Origin: Serratia liquefaciens
GTDB taxonomy: Bacteria; Pseudomonadota; Gammaproteobacteria; Enterobacterales; Enterobacteriaceae
Assembly: GCF_027594825.1 (NCBI RefSeq)
Contig: NZ_CP088930.1
Coordinates: forward strand, 4,215,019 to 4,279,018
DNA: 64,000 nt
Reading direction: 5' to 3'
Shown here: positions 1-8,555 of the stretch, one piece after another
How the letters are laid out: each line of letters begins with the position of its first letter
How positions within the stretch are numbered: position 1 is the stretch's first letter
Program-made: the position numbers and the translations under genes
Notes under the pieces: generated by a model
What the model was told of the DNA's origin: nothing
Seen by the model: only the letters and a program-made list of their open reading frames with translations
Databases searched by the model: none

Positions 1-576
1 GATTTCGCCGACAATCAGTTCCAGAATATCTTCGATGGTGACCAGGCCGGACACGCCGCCGAACTCGTCAATGACAATCGCCATGTGATAACGCTGGGAG
101 CGGAACTCCTTCAGCATCCGGTCTACTCGCTTGCTTTCAGGCACCACCACGGCGGTGCGCAGCACCTTGTCGATACTGAATTCCTCGGATTCCGCGCGCA
201 TAAACGGCAGCAGATCCTTGGCCATCAGAATGCCTTCGATGTGATCTTTATCTTCGCTGATCACCGGGAAGCGCGAGTGGGCGGATTCAATGATCACGTC
301 CAGGCACTCTTCCAGCGTTTGGTTACGCTTGAGCGTCACCATCTGGGAGCGCGGGATCATGATATCGCGCACGCGCTGCTCGGCGATATCCATCACGCCT
401 TCCAGCATGTCTCGGGTATCGGGATCGATCAGGTCGTTTTGCTCGGAATCACGGATCAGCTCTACCAGATCGCCACGGTTTTTGGGTTCGCCGTGGAACA
501 GCTGGTTAAGGATAAGAGTAAAGAACCCCTTCTTGGGACTGGGGCTGTCATTGCTTTGTGAATGGTCGTCGCTCAT
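1..576 (-). CDS. corC: CorC/YbeX CBS-domain protein, 5' part of gene only
   Basis: Partial gene: the N-terminal 192 codons are present and the C-terminal third lies beyond the left edge. The start is the ATG at 576. Seen: an acidic, Ser-rich N-terminus, the stretch [19 protein letters not shown], then the two CBS motifs around residues 70-190, including IMIPRSQM and the [15 protein letters not shown] run that ends the second CBS domain. Family: CorC is associated with the CorA Mg2+/Co2+ transporter and, with YbeZ and YbeY, with ribosome and membrane homeostasis. The transporter-associated C-terminal domain expected after the CBS pair cannot be seen. It follows ybeZ-ybeY on the same strand, as in E. 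coli, and is probably cotranscribed with them. Confidence 0.95.
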   Translation of the reverse strand, partial: MSDDHSQSNDSPSPKKGFFTLILNQLFHGEPKNRGDLVELIRDSEQNDLIDPDTRDMLEGVMDIAEQRVRDIMIPRSQMVTLKRNQTLEECLDVIIESAHSRFPVISEDKDHIEGILMAKDLLPFMRAESEEFSIDKVLRTAVVVPESKRVDRMLKEFRSQRYHMAIVIDEFGGVSGLVTIEDILELIVGEI

Positions 577-622
577 GGCGTTTTAGTTAATATCACTCAT
601 GTCAGAGTTAGGGGAGTCAGCG

Positions 623-643
623 GCAGCCCCATACGGGGGCTGC
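623..643 (-). other. Intercistronic hairpin between ybeY and corC
   Basis: GCAGCCCC pairs perfectly with GGGGCTGC around a 5-base loop in the 84-base gap between ybeY and corC. There is no T-run after it on the minus strand, so it is not a canonical terminator. It could reduce readthrough or mark an RNA-processing point in the ybeZ-ybeY-corC transcript. Function is inferred only. Confidence 0.4.
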
Positions 644-660
644 GGGGAAATCAGCTGACG

Positions 661-1134
661 TCAGAGGGGGTCTTTTTCCGCCAGGTACGGGTCCGGGTAA
701 CCCAGGCCGTGCATGATTTCGGTTTCCAAAGACTCCATTTCTTCGGCTTCATCGTCTTCGATGTGGTCATACCCTAGCAGATGAAGGCTGCCATGGACAA
801 CCATATGCGCCCAGTGGGCCTCCAGCGCCTTTTCTTGCTCGACCGCTTCCTGTTCAACCACCTGGCGGCAGATGATCAGATCGCCCAGCAGCGGCAGCTC
901 GATACCCGGGGGGGCTTCGAACGGAAAAGACAGCACGTTGGTCGGTTTGTCCTTGCCGCGATAGGTCAGGTTCAGCTCGTTGCTTTCCGCTTCATCTACC
1001 AGACGAACGGTGACCTCGGCCTCCTCCTGAAACTGCGGCAGCACGCCTTCCAGCCAGCGCTGGAAGGCGGCTTCATCCGGCAGGCCGTTGCTGTCTGCAC
1101 AGGCAATCTGCAGATCCAAAATCACCTGACTCAT
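661..1134 (-). CDS. ybeY: Endoribonuclease YbeY, 16S rRNA maturation
   Basis: 157 residues. YbeY is a single-strand-specific, zinc-dependent endoribonuclease needed for 16S rRNA 3'-end maturation and ribosome quality control. The zinc motif [11 protein letters not shown] is complete, with His114, His118 and His124 at the same positions as in the E. coli enzyme. The conserved [15 protein letters not shown] segment sits at about residues 58-72. The start codon overlaps the end of ybeZ by 4 bases (ATGA type), which indicates translational coupling. Part of ybeZ-ybeY-corC. Nothing unusual. Confidence 0.97.
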   Translation of the reverse strand: MSQVILDLQIACADSNGLPDEAAFQRWLEGVLPQFQEEAEVTVRLVDEAESNELNLTYRGKDKPTNVLSFPFEAPPGIELPLLGDLIICRQVVEQEAVEQEKALEAHWAHMVVHGSLHLLGYDHIEDDEAEEMESLETEIMHGLGYPDPYLAEKDPL

Positions 1135-2186
1135 GGTGTCTCCTGCTCGGAGGCGATGGTCGCCTCGCGTTTACGTTGTTCGGCAATCGCATCTTTGCGT
1201 TTTTGTTCGGCGGCTTCCCAGGCTTCATAAGCGATGACCACGCGGGCCACCACCGGATGACGCACCACGTCTTCGCTATGGAAGAAATTGAAGCTCAGCT
1301 CTTCGACGTCCGACAACACTTCCACCGCGTGGCGCAGGCCGGATTTTTGGTTGCGCGGCAGGTCTATCTGCGTCACGTCACCGGTAATGACCGCCTTGGA
1401 GTTGAAGCCGATACGGGTGAGGAACATCTTCATCTGTTCGATGGTGGTGTTCTGGCTCTCGTCGAGGATGATAAACGCGTCGTTCAGGGTGCGGCCGCGC
1501 ATATAGGCCAGCGGCGCGACTTCTATCACGTTACGTTCGATCAGCTTCTCAACGCGCTCAAAGCCCAGCATTTCGAACAGGGCGTCATACAGCGGGCGCA
1601 GGTAAGGATCGACCTTCTGGCTCAGATCCCCCGGCAGGAAGCCCAGTTTTTCACCGGCTTCGACCGCCGGACGGGTCAGCAGAATGCGGCGGATCTCCTG
1701 GCGTTCCAATGCGTCCACCGCAGCGGCGACCGCCAGGTAGGTCTTGCCGGTACCGGCCGGGCCGATGCCGAAGGTGATGTCGTGATCGAGAATATTGGCG
1801 ATGTACTGCGCCTGATTCGGCGTCCGCGGTTTCACCATGCCGCGTTTGGTTTTGATGGTCACCGCCTTGCCGTAATCCGGCACGCTGTCGGCAACCTGTT
1901 CCAGCACCCGGCTTTCTTTGATCGCCAAATGGATCTGCTCCGGGTCGATATCCGGGATCACGCCGCGAATGGGGGCGGTATCGACATACAGATGGCGCAA
2001 GATATCGGCGGCGGCAACCACGCACGGGTTCTTGCCGACCAGCTTGAAACGGTTGTCACGGCGGTTGATCTCAATGCCCAACCGGCGTTCGAGTTGTTTG
2101 ATATTGTCATCAAACGGGCCGCACAGGCTGAGCAATCGCTTATTGTCTGCCGGCTCTAACAAAATTTCTTGTGTTGCGACGTTCAA
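1131..2186 (-). CDS. ybeZ: PhoH-like ATPase YbeZ
   Basis: 351 residues when started at the TTG at 2186. That start gives [15 protein letters not shown], which aligns directly with the E. coli N-terminus and has AGGAA just upstream. An upstream in-frame TTG at 2198 would add four residues but lacks the ribosome site. Walker A is GPAGTGKT at about residues 142-149, and Walker B is the FIILDESQN run. The N-terminal KH-like region (GIEINRRDN) precedes the PhoH ATPase domain. Family: nucleotide-binding partner of YbeY, with RNA-related or helicase activity suggested. No recognisable ATG start exists, so annotation pipelines may misplace it. Confidence 0.94.
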   Translation of the reverse strand: MNVATQEILLEPADNKRLLSLCGPFDDNIKQLERRLGIEINRRDNRFKLVGKNPCVVAAADILRHLYVDTAPIRGVIPDIDPEQIHLAIKESRVLEQVADSVPDYGKAVTIKTKRGMVKPRTPNQAQYIANILDHDITFGIGPAGTGKTYLAVAAAVDALERQEIRRILLTRPAVEAGEKLGFLPGDLSQKVDPYLRPLYDALFEMLGFERVEKLIERNVIEVAPLAYMRGRTLNDAFIILDESQNTTIEQMKMFLTRIGFNSKAVITGDVTQIDLPRNQKSGLRHAVEVLSDVEELSFNFFHSEDVVRHPVVARVVIAYEAWEAAEQKRKDAIAEQRKREATIASEQETP

Positions 2187-2349
2187 ACTATTCCTCAAGG
2201 CTCATATCGGGCCTGGTTGGTTTTCGGTACGCGCGTTCAGGGCCAAGCCTGAACTCTCTACCTTGAATTATTCATGGTGCGCCGCACTGGCGCAAGTTTA
2301 CCCATGATCTATCTGTGCGTCGGCGGCAAAATTCAAGGGCCGAAGGAGG

Positions 2350-2373
2350 AAAAACGCGGCCAAAACAGCCGCG
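2350..2373 (-). terminator. Rho-independent terminator after the yjdM-type gene
   Basis: On the minus strand CGCGGC pairs with GCCGCG around a 7-base loop and is followed by TTTTT. It lies 29 bases past the stop codon of the zinc-ribbon gene, so that gene is probably a separate transcript from ybeZ. Confidence 0.8.
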
Positions 2374-2401
2374 TAATGCTTTGGGGAATCAGGGCTGGCG
2401 A

Positions 2402-2737
2402 TCAGTTCTTTTTCACGAATTCGGATTTCAGCTTCATCGGGCCAAAGCCATCGATCTTGCAGTCGATGTTGTGGTCGCCTTCCACCAGGCGGATGTTTTT
2501 CACCTTGGTGCCAATTTTCAGCATGGAAGAGCTGCCTTTGACCTTGAGGTCTTTCACTACGGTCACGGCATCGCCGTCGGCCAGCAGGTTGCCGTTGGCG
2601 TCTTTGACAATCAGCGTATCGCTGTCGTCCGCCGGCGCGCTGTCGCTCCACTCGTGGGCGCACTCAGGGCAGATAAACAGGTTGTTATCCTGGTAGGTGT
2701 ATTCGGAGTTGCACTTCGGGCAGTGTGGGAGTTGCAT
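2402..2737 (-). CDS. yjdM: YjdM/PhnA-family zinc-ribbon protein
   Basis: 111 residues, the same length as E. coli YjdM (formerly PhnA). The ATG at 2737 is chosen because AGAGGCG lies just upstream and [18 protein letters not shown] is the family N-terminus; the longer frame to 2788 adds 17 unlikely residues. Seen: an N-terminal zinc ribbon with CPKC and CPEC pairs, then the C-terminal [15 protein letters not shown] and [23 protein letters not shown] segments typical of the family. The biochemical role is not established; the name phosphonate protein is historical. In E. coli miaB is directly next to ybeZ, so this gene is an insertion into that neighbourhood. Confidence 0.9.
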   Translation of the reverse strand: MQLPHCPKCNSEYTYQDNNLFICPECAHEWSDSAPADDSDTLIVKDANGNLLADGDAVTVVKDLKVKGSSSMLKIGTKVKNIRLVEGDHNIDCKIDGFGPMKLKSEFVKKN

Positions 2738-2868
2738 GTTATGTCGCCTCTTAATCAAAAAATAAAAAAAAAGAAAATGGCCGGGCATGGAGACCCGGCT
2801 GATAAGTCATAAGGATAATCGCTGACGTGGCGACGGGCGCCACGGCTTACAGCACAGCGGAGAGGGCG

Positions 2869-4293
2869 TCAGGGCTGATAAATGCCGACGCCCAGCGCGT
2901 TCTCTTTTCGGGTTCGGGCGATGACTGACTGCGGGGATTCATGCACGCGCAGGTCCATCTGCTGTTCGGTACGCACCACTGCGCCACGCAGTGTGTTGGT
3001 CAAAATCTCGGTGATTTCCACATCGACGAACTGACCGATCATATCCGGCGTGCCTTCAAAGTTCACCACGCGGTTGCAGGCCGTCCGGCCCGCCAGTTCC
3101 ATCACGCTTTTGCGAGAAGTGCCTTCCACCAGAATACGTTGTACGGTTCCGAGCATCCGACGGCTGAACTGCAGCACCTGCTGGTTGATGCGATCCTGCA
3201 GGATATACAGACGCTGTTTCTTTTCGTCTTCGCTGACGTCATCGACCATATCGGCCGCCGGTGTGCCAGGGCGCGAGGAGTAGATAAAGCTGAAGCTGGT
3301 GTCGAAGTTGATCTCGGCAATCAGATTCATGGTCTGCTCGAAATCGGCCTGGGTTTCGCCCGGGAAGCCGATAATAAAATCGGAGCTGAGCTGAATGTCC
3401 GGCCGCGCCTTGCGCAGCTTACGAATGATCGCTTTGTATTCCAATGCGGTATGCGCGCGCTTCATCATGGTCAGTATGCGGTCTGAACCGCTCTGTACCG
3501 GCAGATGCAGGAAGCTCACCAGCTCCGGCGTGTCTGCGTAAACCGCGATGATATCGTCGGTGAATTCAATCGGATGGCTGGTGGTGAAACGGATGCGGTC
3601 GATACCGTCGATGGCCGCCACCAGGCGCAGCAGTTCGGCAAACGAGCAGATTTCTCCGTCGTAGGTCGCGCCGCGGTAGGCGTTGACGTTCTGACCGAGC
3701 AGGTTGACTTCGCGTACGCCCTGCGCCGCCAGTTGAGCGACTTCAAACAGGACGTCATCGCTTGGGCGGCTGACTTCTTCGCCGCGGGTATAAGGCACCA
3801 CGCAGAAGGTGCAGTACTTGTTACAGCCTTCCATGATGGACACGAAGGCGGTAGGGCCTTCGGCACGTGGTTCCGGCAGGCGATCGAATTTCTCGATTTC
3901 CGGGAAGCTGATGTCGACGATGGGGCTACGGGTGCCCTGCACGTGGTTGAGCATTTCCGGTAGGCGGTGCAGGGTCTGAGGCCCGAACACGACGTCGACA
4001 CAAGGCGCACGGCTGCGAATGTGTTCGCCTTCCTGTGAGGCCACGCAGCCACCTACGCCGATGATCAGCGACGGTTTTTTTTCTTTCAGCAGTTTCCAAC
4101 GCCCTAACATGGCGAAAACTTTTTCCTGCGCTTTCTCGCGGATCGAGCAGGTATTCAGCAGCAGCACGTCCGCTTCTTCAGCGTTGTCGGTCCATTGGTA
4201 ACCGTGTGTGCTTCCCAGTAAGTCCGCCATTTTCGATGAATCATATTCATTCATCTGGCAGCCCCAGGTTTTGATATGTAGTTTTTTGGTCAT
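2869..4293 (-). CDS. miaB: tRNA-2-methylthio-N6-dimethylallyladenosine synthase MiaB
   Basis: 474 residues, identical in length to E. coli MiaB. It is a radical-SAM methylthiotransferase that converts i6A37 to ms2i6A37 in tRNAs reading codons starting with U. Seen: the N-terminal UPF0004 domain with three cluster cysteines (in [20 protein letters not shown] and [10 protein letters not shown]), the radical-SAM motif CNKYCTFC with the following VPYTRGEE, and a C-terminal TRAM domain. The start is the ATG at 4293. It is divergent from ubiF, as in E. coli. Nothing missing or unusual. Confidence 0.98.
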   Translation of the reverse strand: MTKKLHIKTWGCQMNEYDSSKMADLLGSTHGYQWTDNAEEADVLLLNTCSIREKAQEKVFAMLGRWKLLKEKKPSLIIGVGGCVASQEGEHIRSRAPCVDVVFGPQTLHRLPEMLNHVQGTRSPIVDISFPEIEKFDRLPEPRAEGPTAFVSIMEGCNKYCTFCVVPYTRGEEVSRPSDDVLFEVAQLAAQGVREVNLLGQNVNAYRGATYDGEICSFAELLRLVAAIDGIDRIRFTTSHPIEFTDDIIAVYADTPELVSFLHLPVQSGSDRILTMMKRAHTALEYKAIIRKLRKARPDIQLSSDFIIGFPGETQADFEQTMNLIAEINFDTSFSFIYSSRPGTPAADMVDDVSEDEKKQRLYILQDRINQQVLQFSRRMLGTVQRILVEGTSRKSVMELAGRTACNRVVNFEGTPDMIGQFVDVEITEILTNTLRGAVVRTEQQMDLRVHESPQSVIARTRKENALGVGIYQP

Positions 4294-4489
4294 TGACTTG
4301 CCATTACTCAGTGCGGACGAAAGTTGCGATACGCGACATGCAGGGCGCTTATTGTAAACATTTGACGCCGTTGTGACCAGCGCGGGGAAAACGGCATGCG
4401 ACCTGAAGCCAAATTAAAAATCCGTTACACTGGTGCCAAACGCCATGCCGGTGGGAATGGCGATAATTCACTAAGAAAACATAGCCAAT

Positions 4490-5671
4490 ATGAACGTATC
4501 TCAAAAAGGGTATGACGCCGTGGTGGTAGGCGGCGGGATGGTCGGCGCGGCCGCCGCATTGGGGCTGGCGCAGGCCGGTTGGTCGGTGGCCTTGCTGGAA
4601 CATCAGGCGCCGCAGGCGTTCGATGCGCAAAGCCCGCCGGATCTGCGTATTTCCGCCATCGGCTGCACCTCGGTGGGGCTGCTGAAACAACTCGGTGCCT
4701 GGCCGGCGGTGCAAGCGATGCGCTCGGCGCCTTACCGCCGATTGGAAACCTGGGAGTGGGCCTCTTCACGGGTAGCGTTTGACGCCGCTTCGCTCGGCCT
4801 GCCTGAGCTGGGTTTTATGGTGGAAAACCGTATTTTGCAACTGGCGCTGTGGCAACAGCTGGAACAGTGCGACAACCTGACGCTCTACTGCCCCGCCAGG
4901 CTGCGTTCGTTGCAACGGGTTGATGACCATTGGCAAGTGACGCTGGACTCCTCACAGACGCTACAGGCGCGTCTGGTAGTGGGGGCCGATGGGGCCAACT
5001 CGCAGGTGCGCAATCTGGCGGCTATCGGTACCAGCGGCTGGCAGTACCGCCAGTCCTGCATGCTGATCACCGTCGATACCGGTGTGCCGCAGCAGGATAC
5101 GACCTGGCAGCAATTTTTCCCTTCCGGGCCCCGGGCTTTCCTGCCGTTGTACGATCAATGGGCCTCGCTGGTGTGGTACGACAGTCCGCAGCGCATCCGT
5201 CAACTGCAGGCCATGTCGCCGGCGCAGCTTGAGAAAGAGATCGCCGAAGCTTTCCCTGCCCGTTTAGGGGAGGTGAAGGTGCATGCGGCCGGTTCTTTCC
5301 CTTTAGCGCGTCGCCATGCGCAACGCTACGTATTGCCGGGGCTGGTGTTGCTCGGTGACGCGGCGCATACCATCAACCCGCTCGCCGGGCAGGGGGTAAA
5401 CCTGGGGTATCGTGATGTGGAAGCCTTGCTGGCGGTATTGTGTGATGCACGCGAGTTGGGCGAAGACTGGAGCAGCGAAGCGGTGCTGATGCGTTATCAG
5501 CGTCGTCGTCGCACCGATAACTTGCTAATGCAAAGTGGTATGGATCTGTTTTATACCGCTTTCAGCAATAATTTGTCGCCGCTATGCGTGGCGCGTAATA
5601 TTGCGTTGATGGCGGCTCAGCGGGCGGGCAAGTTGAAGGAACATGCGCTGAAATACGCGCTGGGGCTGTAG
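4490..5671 (+). CDS. ubiF: 3-demethoxyubiquinol 3-hydroxylase UbiF
   Basis: 393-residue FAD-dependent aromatic hydroxylase of ubiquinone biosynthesis; it adds the last ring hydroxyl before UbiG methylation. Seen: the dinucleotide motif VVGGGMVGAAAALGLAQAG at residues 11-29, the DG motif VVGADGANSQVR near residue 163, and the second FAD motif LLGDAAHTINPLAGQGVNLGYRD near residues 285-307. The C-terminus QSGMDLFYTAFSNN...ALKYALGL matches E. coli UbiF rather than the related UbiH or VisC/UbiI. It is monocistronic, divergent from miaB, and ends in a strong terminator shared with the opposing tRNA operon. Confidence 0.96.
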   Translation: MNVSQKGYDAVVVGGGMVGAAAALGLAQAGWSVALLEHQAPQAFDAQSPPDLRISAIGCTSVGLLKQLGAWPAVQAMRSAPYRRLETWEWASSRVAFDAASLGLPELGFMVENRILQLALWQQLEQCDNLTLYCPARLRSLQRVDDHWQVTLDSSQTLQARLVVGADGANSQVRNLAAIGTSGWQYRQSCMLITVDTGVPQQDTTWQQFFPSGPRAFLPLYDQWASLVWYDSPQRIRQLQAMSPAQLEKEIAEAFPARLGEVKVHAAGSFPLARRHAQRYVLPGLVLLGDAAHTINPLAGQGVNLGYRDVEALLAVLCDARELGEDWSSEAVLMRYQRRRRTDNLLMQSGMDLFYTAFSNNLSPLCVARNIALMAAQRAGKLKEHALKYALGL

Positions 5672-5746
5672 GCGGGCCTTATGCTACAAGGGCGCAGTTC
5701 AATGTCGCGCCCTTATCCATCCGGTCTCGCCAAATTCCAGATAGCA

Positions 5747-5770
5747 AAAAGCCCGCCGAAGCGGGCTTTT
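5747..5770. terminator. Bidirectional terminator between ubiF and the tRNA operon
   Basis: AAAAGCCCGC pairs perfectly with GCGGGCTTTT around the tetraloop CGAA. Runs of A on the left and T on the right let it work on both strands, ending ubiF from the left and the six-tRNA transcript from the right. Confidence 0.88.
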
Positions 5771-5777
5771 CTAAATG

Positions 5778-5852
5778 TGGCTGGGGTGCCAGGATTCGAA
5801 CCTGGGTATGCTGGTATCAGAAACCAGAGCCTTACCGCTTGGCGACACCCCA
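5778..5852 (-). tRNA. tRNA-Gln (CTG)
   Basis: 75 bases including the encoded CCA. The acceptor TGGGGTG pairs with the 3' end, and the T arm contains GGTTCGAATCC. The anticodon stem CTGGT/ACCAG encloses loop TTCTGAT, giving anticodon CTG. It is the last gene of the minus-strand tRNA operon and corresponds to E. coli glnX/glnV, of which only one copy is present here. Confidence 0.97.
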
Positions 5853-5871
5853 ATGGTGTAACAGTAAAATA

Positions 5872-5948
5872 TGGTGGCTACGACGGGATTTGAACCTGTG
5901 ACCCCATCATTATGAGTGATGTGCTCTAACCAGCTGAGCTACGTAGCC
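5872..5948 (-). tRNA. tRNA-Met (CAT), elongator type
   Basis: 77 bases including CCA. It begins GGCTACGTAGCTCAGTTGG and has anticodon loop CTCATAA (CAT). It is the same sequence type as the copy at 6306-6382 and corresponds to E. coli metU/metT. The acceptor and D arm match elongator methionine tRNA rather than the initiator. Confidence 0.97.
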
Positions 5949-5985
5949 ATTTTCAATATTTTACTTTAAAAGTCAACAGTGTTGA

Positions 5986-6060
5986 TGGCTGGGGTACCTG
6001 GATTCGAACCAGGGAATGCTGGTATCAAAAACCAGTGCCTTACCGCTTGGCGATACCCCA
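5986..6060 (-). tRNA. tRNA-Gln (TTG), copy 1
   Basis: 75 bases including CCA. The anticodon stem CTGGT/ACCAG encloses loop TTTTGAT, giving anticodon TTG. It is identical to the next copy at 6109-6183 and corresponds to E. coli glnW/glnU. Confidence 0.97.
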
Positions 6061-6108
6061 TCAACAAATTTTCAACTTCTTCTTACTTCATCAAACCATT
6101 TTAAAAAA

Positions 6109-6183
6109 TGGCTGGGGTACCTGGATTCGAACCAGGGAATGCTGGTATCAAAAACCAGTGCCTTACCGCTTGGCGATACCCCA
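6109..6183 (-). tRNA. tRNA-Gln (TTG), copy 2
   Basis: 75 bases, identical to the copy at 5986-6060 and separated from it by a 48-base spacer. Anticodon TTG. The duplicated pair is the normal arrangement in enterobacteria. Confidence 0.97.
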
Positions 6184-6212
6184 TCTGATGCCTGCAACTC
6201 GATGAAAAGAAA

Positions 6213-6297
6213 TGGTGCGGGAGGCGAGACTTGAACTCGCACACCTTGCGGCGCTAGAACCTAAATCTAGTGCGTCTACCAATTTCGCCACTCCCGC
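6213..6297 (-). tRNA. tRNA-Leu (TAG)
   Basis: 85 bases including CCA, with the long variable arm expected of a leucine tRNA. It begins GCGGGAGTGGCGAAATTGG. The anticodon stem CTAGA/TCTAG holds loop TTTAGGT, giving TAG. It corresponds to E. coli leuW. Confidence 0.97.
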
Positions 6298-6305
6298 AAA
6301 AAAGA

Positions 6306-6382
6306 TGGTGGCTACGACGGGATTTGAACCTGTGACCCCATCATTATGAGTGATGTGCTCTAACCAGCTGAGCTACGTAGCC
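6306..6382 (-). tRNA. tRNA-Met (CAT), first gene of the operon
   Basis: 77 bases including CCA, with the same sequence as the copy at 5872-5948; anticodon CAT. It is the promoter-proximal gene of the six-tRNA operon and corresponds to E. coli metT. Confidence 0.97.
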
Positions 6383-6421
6383 ATCTTTTTTCGCGCAACC
6401 TTCATCGGCGTTGCGGGGCGC

Positions 6422-6450
6422 ATTATGCGTATATGGCCGTTTTGCGTCAA
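6422..6450 (-). promoter_or_regulatory. Promoter of the tRNA operon with GC-rich discriminator
   Basis: On the minus strand TTGACG (6450-6445), a 17-base spacer and CATAAT (6427-6422) form a near-consensus sigma-70 promoter. It is followed at once by GCGCCCCGC, a GC-rich discriminator typical of stringently controlled stable-RNA promoters. It lies 40 bases upstream of the first tRNA-Met. Regulation by ppGpp is inferred from this discriminator. Confidence 0.75.
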
Positions 6451-6555
6451 CAAGTTTTTTCCCGAAAAAGCGACCGAATGTGTCGTTTGTCTGGGTTGTG
6501 AACAGTATGGCGATAAAAGCATCAATTCAGGCAATTAATGGTTGAAAACATCAAC

Positions 6556-6580
6556 AAAAAGGCGGGCCCGAAGGCCCGCC
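6556..6580 (-). terminator. Rho-independent terminator of asnB
   Basis: On the minus strand GGCGGGCC and GGCCCGCC pair perfectly around TTCG and are followed by TTTTT. It starts 23 bases after the asnB stop codon. Confidence 0.92.
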
Positions 6581-6602
6581 CAGGGAATAAAACGCTGAAC
6601 GA

Positions 6603-8267
6603 TTATTTGTAGGCGGACTGGTGAACGCCGACTGCACGACCAGAAGGATCGTCCATTTTCTTGAAGGACTCGTCCCATTCGATGGCTTTGGCTGACGAGC
6701 AGGCCACTGACGGGCCGCCAGGCACGCATTCGGCCGCGCTCGGCAGTGGGAACAGCTCTTCGAAAATTTCGCGATACAGGTAGCCTTCTTTGGAGCTCGG
6801 CGTGTTGTACGGGAAACGGAAACGTGCGGTTTCGAGCTGTTGATCGCTGATCTGCTTGGCAGCCACTTCTTTCAGCGTGTCAATCCAGCTGTAACCCACG
6901 CCGTCGGAGAACTGCTCTTTCTGGCGCCAGGCCACGCTGGCCGGCAGATAGGATTCAAAACATTCACGCAGGATATGTTTTTCCATTTTGCCATTGCCGC
7001 ACATTTTGTCCTTAGGGTTGATGCGCATTGCCACGTCGAGGAATTTTTTGTCCAGGAAGGGCACGCGGGCTTCCACACCCCAGGCGGACATCGCCTTGTT
7101 GGCGCGCGCGCAGTCAAACATATGCAGCGCTAGCAGTTTACGCACGGTTTCATCGTGGAACTCACGGGCATCCGGTGCTTTATGGAAGTACAGGTAGCCA
7201 CCGAACACTTCGTCAGCCCCCTCGCCAGACAGCACCATCTTGATGCCCATCGCTTTGATTTTGCGTGACATCAGGTACATCGGGGTGGAAGCGCGAATGG
7301 TGGTAACGTCATAGGTTTCGATGTGATAAATCACGTCGCGGATGGCGTCCAGACCTTCCTGTACGGTGAAGTGGATTTCATGGTGCACGGTGCCCAGGTG
7401 GTTTGCCACTTCCTGCGCGGCGCGCAGATCCGGAGAACCTTCCAGACCCACGGCGAAGGAGTGCAACTGCGGCCACCAGGCTTCGCTGCGTTCTTGATCT
7501 TCTACACGGCGTGCCGCGTACTTTTTGGTAATGGCGGAGATCACGGAAGAATCCAGACCGCCGGACAGCAGTACGCCGTAAGGTACGTCGGACATCAGGT
7601 GGCTTTTCACCGAGTCTTCCAGCGCGTTGCGCAGGGCATTGGCGTCGGTCACATTGTCTTTAACGTTGTCGTATTCGAACCAGTCACGTTGATAATATTC
7701 ACGGATCTCGCCGTCCTGGCTCCACAGGTAGCTGCCCGCCGGGAATTCTTTAATGGTGCGGCAAACCGGCACCAGCGCTTTCATTTCAGAGGCAACATAC
7801 AGGTTGCCGAATTCATCGTGACCCATGTAAAGCGGGATAATGCCCAGATGGTCGCGGCCAATCAGGTAAGCGTCTTTCTCGGAATCGTACAGTGCGAAGG
7901 CGAACATGCCTTGCAGCTCGTCGAGGAAGTCAGGGCCTTTCTCCTGGTACAGCGCCAGGATCACTTCACAGTCGGAGCCGGTCTGGAATTCGTAGCGATC
8001 GCTAAATTGCTGGCGCAGCGCCTGGTGGTTGTAGATCTCGCCGTTAACGGCCAGAACGTGGGTGTGCGCAGCGTTGTACAGCGGTTGGGCGCCATTGTTG
8101 ACGTCGACAATCGACAGGCGCTCATGCACCAGAATGGCTTTATCGCTGGCGTAAACACCGGACCAATCCGGGCCGCGGTGGCGCATCAGACGGGACAGCT
8201 CCAGCGCTTTTTTACGCAGTTCAACGGGATCGGACTTCAGATCGAGCACACCGAAAATAGAACACAT
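6603..8267 (-). CDS. asnB: Asparagine synthetase B, glutamine-hydrolysing
   Basis: 554 residues, the same as E. coli AsnB. It makes asparagine from aspartate, glutamine and ATP. Seen: the N-terminal Ntn glutaminase domain begins MCSIFGVLD, with Cys2 as nucleophile and RHRGPDWSG, NGEIYNH and GSDCEVI ligand motifs. The synthetase domain has the PP-loop LLSGGLDSS at about residues 233-241 and the MVLSGEGADEVFGGY segment. The C-terminal half around WRQKEQFSDGVGYSW is also typical. It is a single-gene transcript with its own terminator. Confidence 0.98.
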   Translation of the reverse strand: MCSIFGVLDLKSDPVELRKKALELSRLMRHRGPDWSGVYASDKAILVHERLSIVDVNNGAQPLYNAAHTHVLAVNGEIYNHQALRQQFSDRYEFQTGSDCEVILALYQEKGPDFLDELQGMFAFALYDSEKDAYLIGRDHLGIIPLYMGHDEFGNLYVASEMKALVPVCRTIKEFPAGSYLWSQDGEIREYYQRDWFEYDNVKDNVTDANALRNALEDSVKSHLMSDVPYGVLLSGGLDSSVISAITKKYAARRVEDQERSEAWWPQLHSFAVGLEGSPDLRAAQEVANHLGTVHHEIHFTVQEGLDAIRDVIYHIETYDVTTIRASTPMYLMSRKIKAMGIKMVLSGEGADEVFGGYLYFHKAPDAREFHDETVRKLLALHMFDCARANKAMSAWGVEARVPFLDKKFLDVAMRINPKDKMCGNGKMEKHILRECFESYLPASVAWRQKEQFSDGVGYSWIDTLKEVAAKQISDQQLETARFRFPYNTPSSKEGYLYREIFEELFPLPSAAECVPGGPSVACSSAKAIEWDESFKKMDDPSGRAVGVHQSAYK

Positions 8268-8515
8268 ATACCGACTCTCCTAACGACTTTTTTAGACTGT
8301 GATGTTGTATTGCTGTTATAGGCAGCATGGTCGCTTCATCAGTGATGGCGCGGTTTTGCTGCGTTGTGTTTATGAAAATGCGTCAAAACCGGCAGGGGAT
8401 GCAAGCGTTTTAGCGCTGCGCCGAAAAATAGTTGTTTGGGAGGGGGATAAAATTAGCGGATATTCAGTTAACCGCTATTAAAATTAATGAATATTCAATT
8501 TTTCAATCGATGGAT

Positions 8516-8544
8516 GAGTTGCCGGATAATTTTACCGGCAACTC
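8516..8544 (-). terminator. Perfect inverted repeat after chiC, possible terminator
   Basis: GAGTTGCCGG and CCGGCAACTC pair over 10 bases with a 9-base loop, 12 bases past the chiC stop codon. The T-run expected on the minus strand is missing, so termination may be weak or factor-assisted. The remainder of the 288-base gap up to asnB is AT-rich and holds the asnB leader and an unidentified promoter; no gene was seen in it. Confidence 0.55.
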
Positions 8545-8555
8545 ATTGCCGACTA

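Noticed and set aside
5681..6234. Plus-strand frames encoding repeated NQGMLVSKTSALPLGDT-type peptides
   Set aside because: These are reverse-strand readings of the tRNA-Gln genes, hence the repetition; not proteins.
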